A DNA stretch of 50,790 bases from Syntrophomonas sp. UBA4922 (GTDB taxonomy: Bacteria > Bacillota > Syntrophomonadia > Syntrophomonadales > Syntrophomonadaceae): the NCBI GenBank assembly GCA_002398825.1, contig DHBS01000031.1:1-50790 (forward strand). Direction: 5' to 3'. Both the position numbers and the translations under genes were made by a program. Below, in pieces: positions 49,539 through 50,790 of this stretch; the first letter of the stretch is position 1, and each line of letters begins with the position of its first letter. Under the pieces are notes generated by a model, which saw only the letters and a list, made by a program, of their open reading frames with translations, ran no database searches and had not been told where the DNA came from.

Positions 49539-50495
49539 GTGCAATATCTAATAATTGTATTTGTTTTTCTTGCAGTGGTCTTTGCCTTTAATGGGCTAAA
49601 AAGACAGTTCTCTCATCGTGATCTGTACAGAGAAAGGCTGCAATCGGTACTAGGTCAGGATGACTCTGAATCTGTTAGCAACCGGGCTTCGCTAAAGGAT
49701 ATGTTCAGTTCCATGATGAAGTCGGTTTCATCCCTTTTTGCCGCCCGATCATTTACAGCCAATCTGCAGAGCCGCTTGGTAACCGCCGGCATACCGCTGA
49801 AAGGTGAGGAATACATAACCGTCAGTTTAGGGCTTATTATTATTACTCCATTACTTACTTATTTTATAGGTAAAAACTTTTGGCTGGCGGTGATTGTGTT
49901 CATCCTGGCGGTGATACTGCCCTGGACTTACATCGGCATTAAAAAAGGTAAACGCCTGCAGACCTTTGAGATGCAATTGGCCGATTGCTTGGTTATTATG
50001 GCCAATGCGCTCAGGGGCGGATTCGGCTTTCAGCAGGCCATGGAAACAGTGGTAAGAGAAATGCCTCCTCCCATATCAATCGAATTCGACTGGTGCCTGC
50101 GGGAAATGAACCTGGGTTTCAACCAGGAAGAAGCCCTGTTGCACCTGGGTGAGCGGGTAAATAGCGAGGAAATGGACATGGTCATCAGCGGGATCATCAT
50201 CCAAAAACAGGTGGGCGGCAACCTGGCCCAGATCCTGGATAATATCGGCGACACCATGCGTGACCGGGCCCGCATAAAAAAACAGGTGCGCACTTTGACC
50301 GCACAGGGCAAGATGTCGGGACTTGTTATCGGACTATTGCCTGTAGTGCTGTTGGCTGCCATGCTGGTAATCAACCCGGAGCATGTATATTTCTTATTCC
50401 AGGATCCACGCGGCTTGGCTATGTTGGCAGCAGCCCTTGTTATGGAGATAGCAGGAGCATTTGCCATCAGCCGCATCATCGATATAGAGTTCTAA
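49539..50495 (+). CDS. tadB: Tad pilus inner-membrane platform protein TadB
   Basis: A 318-residue type II secretion F-family membrane protein. An N-terminal helix (about 2-18) is followed by two more near 95-130 and two C-terminal ones near 265-310; the cytosolic GspF-like helices contain MQLADCLVIMANALRGGFGFQQAMETV and the MPPPISIEFDWCLREMNLGF pattern, both typical. The start is GTG behind GGGGAGG (spacing 10). It pairs with TadC to form the membrane platform for the TadA ATPase. Confidence 0.93.
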   Translation: MQYLIIVFVFLAVVFAFNGLKRQFSHRDLYRERLQSVLGQDDSESVSNRASLKDMFSSMMKSVSSLFAARSFTANLQSRLVTAGIPLKGEEYITVSLGLIIITPLLTYFIGKNFWLAVIVFILAVILPWTYIGIKKGKRLQTFEMQLADCLVIMANALRGGFGFQQAMETVVREMPPPISIEFDWCLREMNLGFNQEEALLHLGERVNSEEMDMVISGIIIQKQVGGNLAQILDNIGDTMRDRARIKKQVRTLTAQGKMSGLVIGLLPVVLLAAMLVINPEHVYFLFQDPRGLAMLAAALVMEIAGAFAISRIIDIEF

Positions 50496-50639
50496 CGTAG
50501 CAAAATATTTTTGAATAATTGTGTTCTTGCGGCGTTTTAGGGCGATATGAATAACTCAGGTGAAGAATCTTATCCGCGGGACGAAGCGGACTTGATGAGT
50601 AAGCATTTCAGTTCTCTAGAAAAGCCCGGAGGTGTAGTT

Positions 50640-50790
50640 GTGGAGTATATACTGATAGGTTTGTTGGCAATAATGGTCACCGCTCTGGTGTTGGCATATC
50701 TGTTGAACCGTAACCGTGACAAGATCATCATTCATGAAAGGCTTACCGCCTATACGGTGAAAGCCGATAAGGAGCATTCCTGTAACACCT
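50640..50790 (+). CDS. Probable TadC, 5' part only (cut by window end)
   Basis: The first 50 codons of a membrane protein: VEYILIGLLAIMVTALVLAY-type helix followed by the basic RNRDKIIIHERL, matching the beginning of TadB-like proteins (HRDLYRERL). Order and position after tadB suggest TadC, the second platform protein. GGAGGTG at 50628-50634 suits GTG at 50640; the same frame is open back to an ATG at 50547, which would add 31 polar residues. The gene continues beyond the window. Confidence 0.65.
   Translation, partial: MEYILIGLLAIMVTALVLAYLLNRNRDKIIIHERLTAYTVKADKEHSCNT

Noticed and set aside
1..50790. CRISPR array, prophage, insertion sequence or integron
   Set aside because: No regularly spaced repeats, transposase, integrase or phage structural genes were seen on either strand.

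Overview
The window looks like a chromosomal segment of a spore-forming clostridial Firmicute. Evidence: a YtaF-type sporulation membrane protein, an AbrB/SpoVT-type regulator, a FabK-type (not FabI) fatty-acid operon, PepF, a Tad pilus locus with no secretin or other outer-membrane gene, frequent GTG/TTG starts behind strong Shine-Dalgarno sites, and moderate GC. A Syntrophomonas-like organism would fit, but that is inference from gene content only. No phage, insertion sequence or CRISPR array is visible; most of the window is ordinary chromosome with a few accessory patches.

Layout. 1-426 has no gene but holds a decayed tRNA-Leu on the minus strand. 427-8585: an ECF sigma factor with a tiny soluble zinc anti-sigma factor, then polA, mutM, ytaF, coaE, a lytic transglycosylase and an orphan peptide-binding protein. 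8652-8800: a consensus promoter and tRNA-Leu(GAG). 8801-10961: accessory patch with hicAB (minus), an RNA-like structured stretch ending in a strong terminator, an AbrB-type regulator and a long leader. 10962-18677: a Kef-type antiporter, a membrane PilZ-like protein, a DUF362 Fe-S protein (minus), an aminotransferase, a polysaccharide deacetylase and an exported protein of unknown function. 18730-19763: a minus-strand group with a 59-residue B-box-like zinc protein, a Nudix hydrolase and a small unknown protein. 20282-28971: a FabK-like oxidoreductase (minus) diverging from the fatty-acid operon fabH-fabK-fabD-fabG-acpP-fabF-fabZ-accD-accA, followed by a 22-bp REP-like palindrome and pepF.

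31218-39590 is a mannose-centred carbohydrate block: a very large fusion of a GT-A-like domain, a long unassigned middle and a GH130 phosphorylase (plus), facing four minus-strand genes (GDP-mannose pyrophosphorylase, phosphomannomutase, GT4 glycosyltransferase and an alpha-barrel glycosidase-like protein). The two upstream enzymes can make GDP-mannose; the others could polymerise and phosphorolyse a mannoside. This is the best candidate for a poorly described system here, especially because the GT-like domain lacks its usual DxD. An RNA methyltransferase and a YitT membrane protein follow.

42109-50790 (end of window) is a Tad/Flp pilus cluster of monoderm type: two Flp pilins separated by an inverted lipoprotein gene with tandem repeats, then prepilin peptidase, TadE, TadG, CpaB, CpaE, TadA, TadB and a truncated TadC. 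Two pilin genes missed by usual length cut-offs (one 52 residues), hicA (58 residues) and the zinc mini-protein (59 residues) were found by reading the sequence.
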